Shown in pieces: positions 1-7,892 of a stretch of DNA of 64,000 bases. The DNA comes from Clostridium sp. JN-9 (GTDB taxonomy: Bacteria; Bacillota; Clostridia; Clostridiales; Clostridiaceae): NCBI RefSeq assembly GCF_004103695.1, contig NZ_CP035280.1:1922001-1986000 (forward strand), given 5' to 3'. The notes beneath the pieces were generated by a model. The model saw only the letters and a list, made by a program, of their open reading frames with translations. It searched no databases and had not been told where the DNA came from. The position numbers and the translations under genes were made by a program. Positions within the stretch are counted from its first letter, which is position 1; each line of letters begins with the position of its first letter.

Positions 1-769
1 AGGTTACAATGTTCAGAATGGAGTAGATTCCCAATATATAGTATGGGTTACTGTTTGCGATAAGCCTGGGGACACAACAACATTGATTCCATTTATAAAA
101 AGCATGGAGAATTCCTTGTACTTTAAGTATTTTAAAATTGATGCGGATTCAGGTTACGAGAGTGAAGAAAATTATCTTTATATCAAAGAAAATGGACAGC
201 TATCATATATTAAACCAGCAAATTATGAAATATCAAAAACAAGAAAATATAAACATGATATAAGCAGAATAGAAAACATGGATTATACTGAATTGGGCGA
301 TTATTATACTTGCAAAAATAATAAGAAACTAACAGTAAATAAAATAGTAAAAAGGAAAAGTAAGACTGGCTATATAAGTGAAAAAACAATCTATACTTGT
401 GAGGACTGCAGTAACTGTGTTTACAAGAGTAAATGCATAAGAGGACATAACTGTAAAACGCCATTAGAAGAAAGGGTTAAAAATCTTGAGACTTCAAAAC
501 TATTCAACATGCTTCGCAAAGAGGATCTTGAAAGAATTATAAGTGATGATGGTTGCGAGTTGAGAATGAATCGAAGTATTCAAGCCGAAGGCTCTTTTGG
601 AGAGATAAAACAGGATATGGGATTTCGTAGATATCTATGCAAAGGTAAAAAGAATGTTTTGGCAGAAAGTATTTTGTTAGCAATGGCACATAATATAAAT
701 AAGCTACATAATAAAATTCAGTTAGATAGAACTGAAACGCATCTTTTTCCACTTAAAAAAGGTGCATAA
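1..769 (+). CDS. IS1182-family transposase, C-terminal part (partial)
   Basis: This is the C-terminal 255 or so codons of a DDE transposase, identical to the end of the complete gene at 3678-5306. The part seen includes the end of the catalytic domain and a cysteine cluster (CEDC, CVYKSKC, RGHNC) typical of the C-terminal region of this family. The stop is at 767-769. The start lies before the window, so whether the whole gene is intact cannot be judged. It would cut and rejoin the ends of its own insertion sequence. The reading frame enters the window already open, so the first methionine inside the window (83) is not a real start. Confidence 0.88.
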   Translation, partial: GYNVQNGVDSQYIVWVTVCDKPGDTTTLIPFIKSMENSLYFKYFKIDADSGYESEENYLYIKENGQLSYIKPANYEISKTRKYKHDISRIENMDYTELGDYYTCKNNKKLTVNKIVKRKSKTGYISEKTIYTCEDCSNCVYKSKCIRGHNCKTPLEERVKNLETSKLFNMLRKEDLERIISDDGCELRMNRSIQAEGSFGEIKQDMGFRRYLCKGKKNVLAESILLAMAHNINKLHNKIQLDRTETHLFPLKKGA

Positions 770-955
770 TTATCAAACTTTAAAATTTTAAAAACTCTGC
801 AAATCAAAAAAAGCCTTAATATGAAAGGCTTATTAAAGTGCGTCTTTTTTTAATTATCAAGCTCATTGGGGACTAAAATATCATTAAATTTTCTATAAAA
901 CACAAAAAAAATGCTGCCGCGTTAGCATATTTTTTTATGCTAATGCGACAGCCCC
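1..955 (+). mobile_element. IS1182-type insertion sequence, copy 1, cut by window edge
   Basis: Bases 1-955 correspond to 4538-5492 of the complete copy downstream (offset 4537) and I see no difference between them. The left part lies outside the window. The element ends in a stem-loop (about 913-952) and the terminal CCCC at 952-955, after which the flanks of the two copies diverge. The matching sequence points to recent transposition or gene conversion. It lies in the same orientation as copy 2. Confidence 0.9.
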
Positions 956-1076
956 TTTTTAGTTAGGTTTTACTTCTAAAATAAATAATGAGGCTTTCCT
1001 GGATTTTGGGTATGCTTAATAAGCCTTCTGAGTTTTATACTTAAAAGGAGGAATAGTAATATTATGGCATTTACTT
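770..1076. other. Intergenic: IS tail and junction, no gene
   Basis: To 955 this is the 3' non-coding tail of the IS1182 copy, with two stem-loops (one around AGCCTT/AAGGCT near 812-830 and the terminal one). From 956 to 1076 it is AT-rich sequence between this IS and the next transposase gene. I see no gene and no clear inverted repeat for the neighbouring ISNCY element in it. Confidence 0.6.
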
Positions 1077-2468
1077 TTATGCTATATTTTCCTGCCTATG
1101 TTTCTGCTTTTTAAGATAACGTTCAAAAGAAGCTTGTTTCCAAGGATGACTCATTGGAGGAATATAACGTTTTTTTGGTTGCCCCGCAGGAGCTGCAAGG
1201 TCAAAGCTTTTTGATGTAAGTTCATGTTCTGGTAATAGATCTAGAGCATATACCTTTTCATCAACACAAAAGAACATTCCACCATCAAAGGCTTGAATTA
1301 CCATACCTGAAGTACCTTTTCGGTAATGTACAGCATATCCATTACAATCCATAGGGAGGTAATAACTTTTCTTGAATTTGATGCAGCTTCCGTTATCAAC
1401 CTTCCTACTGGTTAATACGGCAAGTGTTAAATTTATTTTTTCAATATCTAGTTGTTTTTCAAAGACAGATTTGATATTATCAACTGGTAAAGCAAACTGG
1501 GCATTGAATTCTTTTATGTATGAGTTTAAGAATTCATTTGCTTGCTCAATTGTGCTGATACAAGCTAGCCTCATTTCTAAAGGGAGGCGTGATTGTAACG
1601 TCTGAAACATTCTTTCTACGCGCCCTTTAGCTTGGGCAACACTGCTTGTCTTAATTCCTATGCCTAACTGTTTACAGGCATAGCTAAACTGAGTGAAAGT
1701 ATCCTCTTCAACTGAAGGGGACTTTTTCTTTTTGTATTCAAATACAGTACGTCTATCTGTAAATAACATATAAGGGATACCGTGTTCCGTGAGTACCTGG
1801 TGTAACACATGGTAATACCCGTTTAGGGTCTCTTGTGAGTCAAAATAAGCTCCCATAATAGCACCTGTAGCATCATCTACAGCAATGTGTAATTGGGTTT
1901 TATTCTTACCGAACCAAAGATGCTGTGAAGCATCCATCTGGAGCATCTCACCTATGTAAGCACATCTAGGGCGCCTCGGGTGTGCATCTTCAGCTGCAAT
2001 AATTGCATTCTGAATGTTAGAAACCTCTTTTGGAGATTTGGCTACATTCTTCAATTCCTCTAATTGAGCTTTAACCTTTTTCCTTGTAGCACGCTTAGCC
2101 TTAGGAGACAGGATGAATTCCTGCATAAGGATTGAACGGATGGTGCTAATGGATACTTTGATATGCTCATGCTTCTCTAATAACTCAGAATAGTGGGTGA
2201 GATTAGCATCAGAGTATTTGGTACGATAAAGGTCAATAATTAATTGTCTTGTCTCATCATCAAGTGTATGGACTGGTTTTCTCCCATGATTACCATGAAT
2301 AAAATAAGCCTTTCCCTGTTCCTGATATCCTTTGATCATTCTATTAATATGTCTAATAGAGCAGCTTAGATAAAGGGATGCCCTCTTCTTGTTTCCATTT
2401 GTTTCGACCAATTTCTTTATAGTTGTATATTTATCATTTTCTTTCATAGTTAAATTTACCTTTCTCAT
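1077..2468 (-). CDS. ISNCY/IS1202-type DDE transposase
   Basis: A 463-aa transposase. The N-terminal 110 residues carry a helix-turn-helix region for DNA binding (KKRASLYLSCSIRHINRMIKGYQEQG), followed by an rve/integrase-like catalytic core. The presumed acidic residues sit in QMDASQHLWFG, AVDDATGAIMGAYFD and RVERMFQTLQ. The motif DDATGAIMGAYFDSQETLNG with TDRRTVFEYK is characteristic of the ISNCY/IS1202 group, so family assignment is fairly firm. The ATG at 2468 is preferred over the upstream GTG at 2477 because GAGGTGG lies at the right distance before it. I could not find a convincing pair of terminal repeats; a possible right end is the stretch TTTGCATTTGGGACA near 2512-2526. The gene lies between two IS1182 copies and appears intact. 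Confidence 0.82.
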   Translation of the reverse strand: MRKVNLTMKENDKYTTIKKLVETNGNKKRASLYLSCSIRHINRMIKGYQEQGKAYFIHGNHGRKPVHTLDDETRQLIIDLYRTKYSDANLTHYSELLEKHEHIKVSISTIRSILMQEFILSPKAKRATRKKVKAQLEELKNVAKSPKEVSNIQNAIIAAEDAHPRRPRCAYIGEMLQMDASQHLWFGKNKTQLHIAVDDATGAIMGAYFDSQETLNGYYHVLHQVLTEHGIPYMLFTDRRTVFEYKKKKSPSVEEDTFTQFSYACKQLGIGIKTSSVAQAKGRVERMFQTLQSRLPLEMRLACISTIEQANEFLNSYIKEFNAQFALPVDNIKSVFEKQLDIEKINLTLAVLTSRKVDNGSCIKFKKSYYLPMDCNGYAVHYRKGTSGMVIQAFDGGMFFCVDEKVYALDLLPEHELTSKSFDLAAPAGQPKKRYIPPMSHPWKQASFERYLKKQKHRQENIA

Positions 2469-2597
2469 TATGTCCACCTCAATTCTCTTGAGGTATCATT
2501 ATACTATATTTTTTGCATTTGGGACATAATCATATGTGGTATATTAAGACATTATCATAAATCAATCATAAGGTGTTTAACTAAAGAAAAATTTAAG

Positions 2598-2626
2598 TTG
2601 ATTTATTCTCACAAATCTCATATAAT
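2598..2626 (+). promoter_or_regulatory. Sigma-A-type promoter for the GDPD gene
   Basis: TTGATT at 2598-2603, a 17-bp spacer and a perfect TATAAT at 2621-2626. It points to the phosphodiesterase gene that begins about 75-90 bp downstream. The leader that follows is very AT-rich, with repeated AATATTT-like words. Confidence 0.65.
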
Positions 2627-2700
2627 TGAATAAAATATTAATAAAGTATTAATATTTATTAAAATATTTTAATATTTGTTAAGTATTTTTAAGAATAAAT

Positions 2701-3576
2701 TTGTGGGAGGCGATTATTATTTTATTAAAAAATTTTATAAGTAAATTAAACTCAAAACTAAGTATAAAATCATTATTTAAAAGCCTTAGAAGTTTTCCTA
2801 AAATAAATATCGCCATGATTGTTTGCATTATTTTTTCTTTTATTTTAATTTTATCTTCTTCATCTGTTAATGAAGCACTTGCAGCGAAAAAAAGCGTTAT
2901 TATAGCACATAGGGGGTACTCAAAGGCTGCTCCGGAAAATTCTGCAAGTTCCATTGAGAAGGCAATTAAGGCTAAATCAGATTATGCAGAAATTGATGTT
3001 CAGGAGACAAATGACGGTGTTGTTGTATTAATGCACGATAGAAGCATAAAGAGAACAACTGGCGTAAATGAATTAGTTTCACAGCTTAATTATGACCAAG
3101 TTTCTAAACTTGATATTGGTTCAGGTTTCTCAAAGTCCTTTAAGAATGAAAGAGTTCCAACTTTGAAACAAATTCTTAAAGAATCTAAAGGAAAAGTTAA
3201 ATTAATAATAGAATTAAAAACATATAATAAGGATTATGAAAAATTAACTGAAGATGTAGTAAACTTAATAGAAAAAAATAATATGGTAAGCAGCTGCAGT
3301 ATACATTCTATTAATTACAACAGCTTGTTATTAGTAAAAAAAATTAATCCGAAAATAAGAACAGGATATATAGTTTTAAGACATGTTAATGACTTACCAT
3401 CATATAAAGTGGATTTCTACAGCATAGATAAGAAATTAGTTAATGAGAAAGTTATACATGATATGCACAAATTAAAGAGACAGGTTTATGTATGGACCGT
3501 AGACTCCAATTCTGAAAAAAATAAGTTTATAAATTTAGGAGCTGATGGAATTATTACTGATAATCCAGTTAGGTAA
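2701..3576 (+). CDS. Secreted glycerophosphodiester phosphodiesterase (GDPD family)
   Basis: GDPD enzymes hydrolyse glycerophosphodiesters to glycerol-3-phosphate and an alcohol. The protein has a positively charged N-terminus, one hydrophobic segment (about residues 37-56) and a likely signal-peptidase site at ALA-AKK, so the enzyme should act outside the membrane. Family motifs follow: AHRGY with a downstream PEN, YAEIDVQ, LMHD, LIIELKTY, and the C-terminal GADGIITDNP. The domain is complete. The start is odd: a good Shine-Dalgarno (GGGAGG, 2705-2710) has no ATG, GTG or TTG at normal distance after it, only ATT codons at 2716 and 2719. TTG at 2701 lies before this site, and the first ATG (2815) has no ribosome site and would remove the charged region. 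An IS1182 copy begins five bases after the stop. Confidence 0.85.
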   Translation: MWEAIIILLKNFISKLNSKLSIKSLFKSLRSFPKINIAMIVCIIFSFILILSSSSVNEALAAKKSVIIAHRGYSKAAPENSASSIEKAIKAKSDYAEIDVQETNDGVVVLMHDRSIKRTTGVNELVSQLNYDQVSKLDIGSGFSKSFKNERVPTLKQILKESKGKVKLIIELKTYNKDYEKLTEDVVNLIEKNNMVSSCSIHSINYNSLLLVKKINPKIRTGYIVLRHVNDLPSYKVDFYSIDKKLVNEKVIHDMHKLKRQVYVWTVDSNSEKNKFINLGADGIITDNPVR

Positions 3577-3630
3577 AAAATGGGGCTGTTGCACTAAAAT
3601 AATTGGTGCGGCAGCTTTTTTACATAAAAA

Positions 3631-3662
3631 TAAATCTTCCACTCGAAAGAGTGAAAGATTTA
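3631..3662 (+). promoter_or_regulatory. Stem-loop with GAAA loop just before the transposase start
   Basis: TAAATCTTCCACTC (3631-3644), GAAA loop (3645-3648), GAGTGAAAGATTTA (3649-3662): 14-bp arms with a single mismatch. It ends 15 bases before the transposase ATG at 3678, where no Shine-Dalgarno sequence is visible. A role in limiting or guiding transposase translation is an inference. Confidence 0.5.
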
Positions 3663-3677
3663 TAGTAAAATTAACAT

Positions 3678-5306
3678 ATGAGAAAATACATTAATTCACA
3701 CAAAAATTATACTTTATATCGTGGAAATTATCAATTAAAACTTCCATTAAATATTGAGTACATGATTCCCAATAATGATTCAGTGCGTTTGCTAAGTCAA
3801 TTTGTAGAGGAGATGGATTTAACAGATTTATATTCGACTTATTCCCGAATAAGGGAAAATCAGGCTACGCCACGTCAGATGCTGAAGATTGTACTTTACT
3901 CCTATATGAATCATAATTATTCATCAAGAGCAATGGAGCTATCCTGCAAAAGAGATGTAAATTTCATGTACCTTTTAGAAGGTTCACCAGCACCAGATCA
4001 TTCTACTTTTGCAAGATTTCGTAGTATTCATTTTGCCCCGTGCTCAGAAACAATAATGGCTGAAATGTCAAATTTTCTTTATGAGATTGGAGAAATATCA
4101 GGAGATACTATATTTATTGATGGTACAAAGATAGAGGCATGTGCTAACAAGTATACTTTCGTCTGGAAAAAAGCAGTTTCAAAAAACCTGGAGAGATTAC
4201 TTTCTAAATTAGCTGATTTTGTAGCCGAATGTGAGGAATTGTATGGAATAAAGCTTGTATACGAAAACAAAGTAAAAATGAAACATGTAAAAAAGCTACG
4301 CAAAAAGCTTTACGCCTTGAAAAAGGAAGAAAATATTGAATTTGTACATGGATGTGGTAAAAGGAAAACTCCTATTCAACGTTCTATTGAAAAACTTGAG
4401 GAATACCTTAGAAAGTTAAAAGAATATACACAGAAAATCCATACCTGCGGTAAACGTAATAGCTATTCCAAGACAGATAAAGATGCAACCTTTATGAGGA
4501 TGAAAGAGGATGCTATGAAAAATGGTCAGTTAAAACCAGGTTACAATGTTCAGAATGGAGTAGATTCCCAATATATAGTATGGGTTACTGTTTGCGATAA
4601 GCCTGGGGACACAACAACATTGATTCCATTTATAAAAAGCATGGAGAATTCCTTGTACTTTAAGTATTTTAAAATTGATGCGGATTCAGGTTACGAGAGT
4701 GAAGAAAATTATCTTTATATCAAAGAAAATGGACAGCTATCATATATTAAACCAGCAAATTATGAAATATCAAAAACAAGAAAATATAAACATGATATAA
4801 GCAGAATAGAAAACATGGATTATACTGAATTGGGCGATTATTATACTTGCAAAAATAATAAGAAACTAACAGTAAATAAAATAGTAAAAAGGAAAAGTAA
4901 GACTGGCTATATAAGTGAAAAAACAATCTATACTTGTGAGGACTGCAGTAACTGTGTTTACAAGAGTAAATGCATAAGAGGACATAACTGTAAAACGCCA
5001 TTAGAAGAAAGGGTTAAAAATCTTGAGACTTCAAAACTATTCAACATGCTTCGCAAAGAGGATCTTGAAAGAATTATAAGTGATGATGGTTGCGAGTTGA
5101 GAATGAATCGAAGTATTCAAGCCGAAGGCTCTTTTGGAGAGATAAAACAGGATATGGGATTTCGTAGATATCTATGCAAAGGTAAAAAGAATGTTTTGGC
5201 AGAAAGTATTTTGTTAGCAATGGCACATAATATAAATAAGCTACATAATAAAATTCAGTTAGATAGAACTGAAACGCATCTTTTTCCACTTAAAAAAGGT
5301 GCATAA
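3678..5306 (+). CDS. IS1182-family transposase
   Basis: A complete 542-aa DDE transposase, the normal length for IS1182. The N-terminal region (about 20-130) carries the DUF772-type signature with RENQATPRQMLKIVLYSYM, YSSRAMELSCKRDVNFMYL and PDHSTFARFR. The first catalytic aspartate is in DTIFIDGTKIEA (about residue 150), the second in KIDADSGYES, and the glutamate probably in RSIQAEGSFGEIK. A Cys cluster lies near residue 430-450. No frameshift is present, so the element may be active. No ribosome binding site is apparent at the ATG, and a stem-loop precedes it. Confidence 0.92.
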   Translation: MRKYINSHKNYTLYRGNYQLKLPLNIEYMIPNNDSVRLLSQFVEEMDLTDLYSTYSRIRENQATPRQMLKIVLYSYMNHNYSSRAMELSCKRDVNFMYLLEGSPAPDHSTFARFRSIHFAPCSETIMAEMSNFLYEIGEISGDTIFIDGTKIEACANKYTFVWKKAVSKNLERLLSKLADFVAECEELYGIKLVYENKVKMKHVKKLRKKLYALKKEENIEFVHGCGKRKTPIQRSIEKLEEYLRKLKEYTQKIHTCGKRNSYSKTDKDATFMRMKEDAMKNGQLKPGYNVQNGVDSQYIVWVTVCDKPGDTTTLIPFIKSMENSLYFKYFKIDADSGYESEENYLYIKENGQLSYIKPANYEISKTRKYKHDISRIENMDYTELGDYYTCKNNKKLTVNKIVKRKSKTGYISEKTIYTCEDCSNCVYKSKCIRGHNCKTPLEERVKNLETSKLFNMLRKEDLERIISDDGCELRMNRSIQAEGSFGEIKQDMGFRRYLCKGKKNVLAESILLAMAHNINKLHNKIQLDRTETHLFPLKKGA

Positions 5307-5500
5307 TTATCAAACTTTAAAATTTTAAAAACTCTGCAAATCAAAAAAAGCCTTAATATGAAAGGCTTATTAAAGTGCGTCTTTTTTTAATTATCAAGCT
5401 CATTGGGGACTAAAATATCATTAAATTTTCTATAAAACACAAAAAAAATGCTGCCGCGTTAGCATATTTTTTTATGCTAATGCGACAGCCCCATTTTTTA

Positions 5501-5659
5501 TTATTCTTCTGATTTTCTGTGCTGCTTTGAATTAATATCTGTATCTGTATATACAAAACTGCCGTTGGATGAAACTCTCTCCAGTTCATCCAATTTACTA
5601 TTGATTTTTTTCACATCTGACTGAATATTCATTAATAAATTCTGTAAATCCTTATCCAT
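5501..5659 (-). CDS. Small acidic coiled-coil protein, 52 aa, unknown function
   Basis: A short reading frame with a clear ribosome site (GGAAGGGATGAA before the ATG at 5659). The protein begins MDKDLQNLLMNIQSDVKKIN and has heptad-like spacing of L, I and V over residues 5-30, suggesting a short coiled coil; the C-terminus is hydrophilic. It has no Cys and no membrane segment. It ends nine bases from the IS1182 right end, so the insertion spared it. I do not recognise a family. The good start and regular amphipathic pattern make it a probable real gene. Confidence 0.6.
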   Translation of the reverse strand: MDKDLQNLLMNIQSDVKKINSKLDELERVSSNGSFVYTDTDINSKQHRKSEE

Positions 5660-5740
5660 TTCATCCCTTCCTTTCTGGAAGTAGTTTATCCAGAAAGCTT
5701 AAAATTATGCTAAAGTTCTTACAATCAACAAAGCAAAATA

Positions 5741-5770
5741 CCCCAGAGTGTTACAAGAACATCTCCGGGG
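5741..5770 (-). terminator. Rho-independent terminator of tkt
   Basis: CCCCAGAGTGTT ... AACATCTCCGGGG forms an imperfect GC-rich stem immediately after the tkt stop, read on the minus strand and followed by a T-containing tail (ATTTTG). Confidence 0.7.
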
Positions 5771-5783
5771 TTAAAATTAAAAA

Positions 5784-7766
5784 TTAACCTATTAAATTAA
5801 TAACTGTATCAACAACATTTTCAGTAGTTATTCCAAATTCTTTGAATAATGCTTCTCCTTTTCCAGATGCTCCAAAATGATCTATAGATATAATTTTACC
5901 ATCCAAGCCTACATATTTATGCCATCCAAATGATGAAGCAGCTTCAACTGCAACTCTTGCTCTAACCTTATTTGGTAGTATTTTTTCTTTATACTCCTGA
6001 CTTTGAGCATCAAATAGTTCAAAGGAAGGCATGCTTACAACTCTTGCATCAATACCTTTATCAAGTAATTGTTCTGCTGCTTTGTAAATAAATTCAACTT
6101 CTGAACCTGATGCCATTAAAATTACATCTGGTATATCCTTCTTTGAGTCCTTAAGGATATATGCACCTTTAAGAGCTTCAGCTCCAGTTTCCTTGTATAA
6201 AGGCAGCTTTTGTCTTGTAAGGATCAATGATGTTGGGCCATCCTGTTTTGTCATAGCTAAGCACCATGCTGCTGCAGTTTCTTTTGAATCTGCAGGTCTG
6301 AAAACTGTCATATTTGGAATACTTCTTAGTGATGCCAGCTGTTCAATAGGTTCATGTGTTGGTCCGTCTTCTCCTACTCCAATACTATCATGTGTAAGTA
6401 CATAAGTAATTGGCAGCTTCATTAATGCAGATAATCTCATGGCACCCTTCATATAATCACTGAACACAAAGAATGTGGATACAAAAACTTTTAAACCTCC
6501 ATGAAGATAAATTCCATTTGCAATGGCTGCCATGGCATGTTCTCTTACTCCAAAGTGCAGATTTCTTCCTGTTCTATTTTCTGCTGAGAAATCTCCCATA
6601 TCCTTCATATAAGTTTTATTTGAAGGTGCTAAATCTGCAGAACCGCCAATTAAGTTTGGAATTAGTTTAGCTAATCTGTTAATAATTATGCCTGATGATT
6701 CACGAGTTGCCATTGGCTTGTCAAAACTCCATAATTCCTTGTTATTTAATAAATCTAAAGAGTTCTTTCCATTAAACCATAAATCCCATTCCTCTGCCAG
6801 TTCTGGATATGCTTTTTTGTAATCTGCAAATAAACTGTTCCAGCTATTCTCCTTTTCATCAGCTTCTTTTCTGAATTGAACCATAGCATCTTTCACTTGG
6901 TCAGGCACTGTGAATGGTTCATAATTCCAGTTTAAGAATTCCTTTGATGCTTTTAAGTTTTCTTCTCCTAAAGGTTCTCCATGTGCTGAAGCTTTACCTT
7001 GTTTTGCCGGGCATCCATAACCAATTGTATTCTTTACTATTATTATGCTTGGCTTTGAGCTTTCCTTTTTAGCTTTTTCAATTGCAGTGCTTATTTTATC
7101 AACATCATTACCATCATCCACTTTAATAACCTGCCAGCCATAGCCCTCATATCTCTTTCCTACATCTTCTCTAAATGCTATGTCAGTATTTCCCTCTATG
7201 GAAATATTATTTGAATCATATAAAACAATAAGTTTTCCAAGGCCAAGAGTACCTGCCAGTGAGCTGGCTTCTCCTGAAATACCCTCCATTAAACATCCAT
7301 CACCAGCTATTGAATAGGTATAATGATCTACAACATTATATCCTTTTCTATTAAATTTTTCAGCAAGATAAGCTTCTGCAACAGCCATTCCAACTGCATT
7401 GCATATGCCCTGACCAAGTGGTCCTGTTGTTGTTTCAACGCCATCAGTATGACCGTACTCAGGATGACCTGGAGTTTTACTTCCTAATTGCCTAAAATTT
7501 TTAATATCATCAATGCTGACATCATATCCAAATATGTGCAGTAATGAATAAATAAGCATGGAACCATGTCCAGCTGATAGTACAAATCTATCTCTATCTA
7601 ACCATTTTGAATTATTAGGATTATGTTTTAGAAATTTTGACCACAATGTATATGCCATTGGTGCACATCCCATTGGCAGTCCGGGATGACCTGATTTTGC
7701 TTTTTCAATTGCCTCGGCAGATAATATTCTAATTGTGTTTATTGCTAAATTGTCTGTATTTTTCAT
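5784..7766 (-). CDS. tkt: Transketolase
   Basis: A 660-aa thiamine-diphosphate enzyme of the non-oxidative pentose phosphate pathway that moves two-carbon units between sugar phosphates in the cytoplasm. Full length for the family. Visible motifs are SGHPGLPMG (25-33), GHGS (66-69), the ThDP/Mg motif GDGCLMEG (155-162) ending in DSNN, and HFGVREHAM with the catalytic glutamate of the pyrimidine domain. The transketolase C-terminal domain follows, ending in [18 protein letters not shown], which contacts the phosphate group. The start ATG has AGGAGGG eight bases before it. The gene appears monocistronic, with its own terminator and an extended -10 (TGATATAAT) upstream. Confidence 0.97.
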   Translation of the reverse strand: MKNTDNLAINTIRILSAEAIEKAKSGHPGLPMGCAPMAYTLWSKFLKHNPNNSKWLDRDRFVLSAGHGSMLIYSLLHIFGYDVSIDDIKNFRQLGSKTPGHPEYGHTDGVETTTGPLGQGICNAVGMAVAEAYLAEKFNRKGYNVVDHYTYSIAGDGCLMEGISGEASSLAGTLGLGKLIVLYDSNNISIEGNTDIAFREDVGKRYEGYGWQVIKVDDGNDVDKISTAIEKAKKESSKPSIIIVKNTIGYGCPAKQGKASAHGEPLGEENLKASKEFLNWNYEPFTVPDQVKDAMVQFRKEADEKENSWNSLFADYKKAYPELAEEWDLWFNGKNSLDLLNNKELWSFDKPMATRESSGIIINRLAKLIPNLIGGSADLAPSNKTYMKDMGDFSAENRTGRNLHFGVREHAMAAIANGIYLHGGLKVFVSTFFVFSDYMKGAMRLSALMKLPITYVLTHDSIGVGEDGPTHEPIEQLASLRSIPNMTVFRPADSKETAAAWCLAMTKQDGPTSLILTRQKLPLYKETGAEALKGAYILKDSKKDIPDVILMASGSEVEFIYKAAEQLLDKGIDARVVSMPSFELFDAQSQEYKEKILPNKVRARVAVEAASSFGWHKYVGLDGKIISIDHFGASGKGEALFKEFGITTENVVDTVINLIG

Positions 7767-7892
7767 GATAACCCTCCTAATATATTAATAATAAAAAAAT
7801 TAACTTCACTTTACTTACGCACATCTTATTATATCATAATTACAGCATTTTCCCCAAAATCAACTTTTTTTCAAAGATTATTTCTTGGATTT

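Larger units (their letters stand above)
3582..5492 (+). mobile_element. IS1182-type insertion sequence, copy 2, complete (1.9 kb)
   Basis: The left end starts GGGGCTGTTGCACT at 3582 and the right end is its imperfect inverted repeat, ending in GCGACAGCCCC at 5492. Each end folds into its own stem-loop: GCTGTTGCACT with GGTGCGGCAGC on the left, and GCTGCCGCGTTAGCAT (5450-5465) with ATGCTAATGCGACAGC (5474-5489) on the right, both next to runs of T. The flanks read AAAAAAT and ATTTTTT, a palindromic target. The element lies between the end of the GDPD gene and the end of a convergent small gene, harming neither. Confidence 0.88.

Noticed and set aside
956-1076. Search for ISNCY terminal inverted repeat on the left
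   Set aside because: No sequence here is a convincing inverse of the candidate right end near 2512-2526, so element borders are not claimed.
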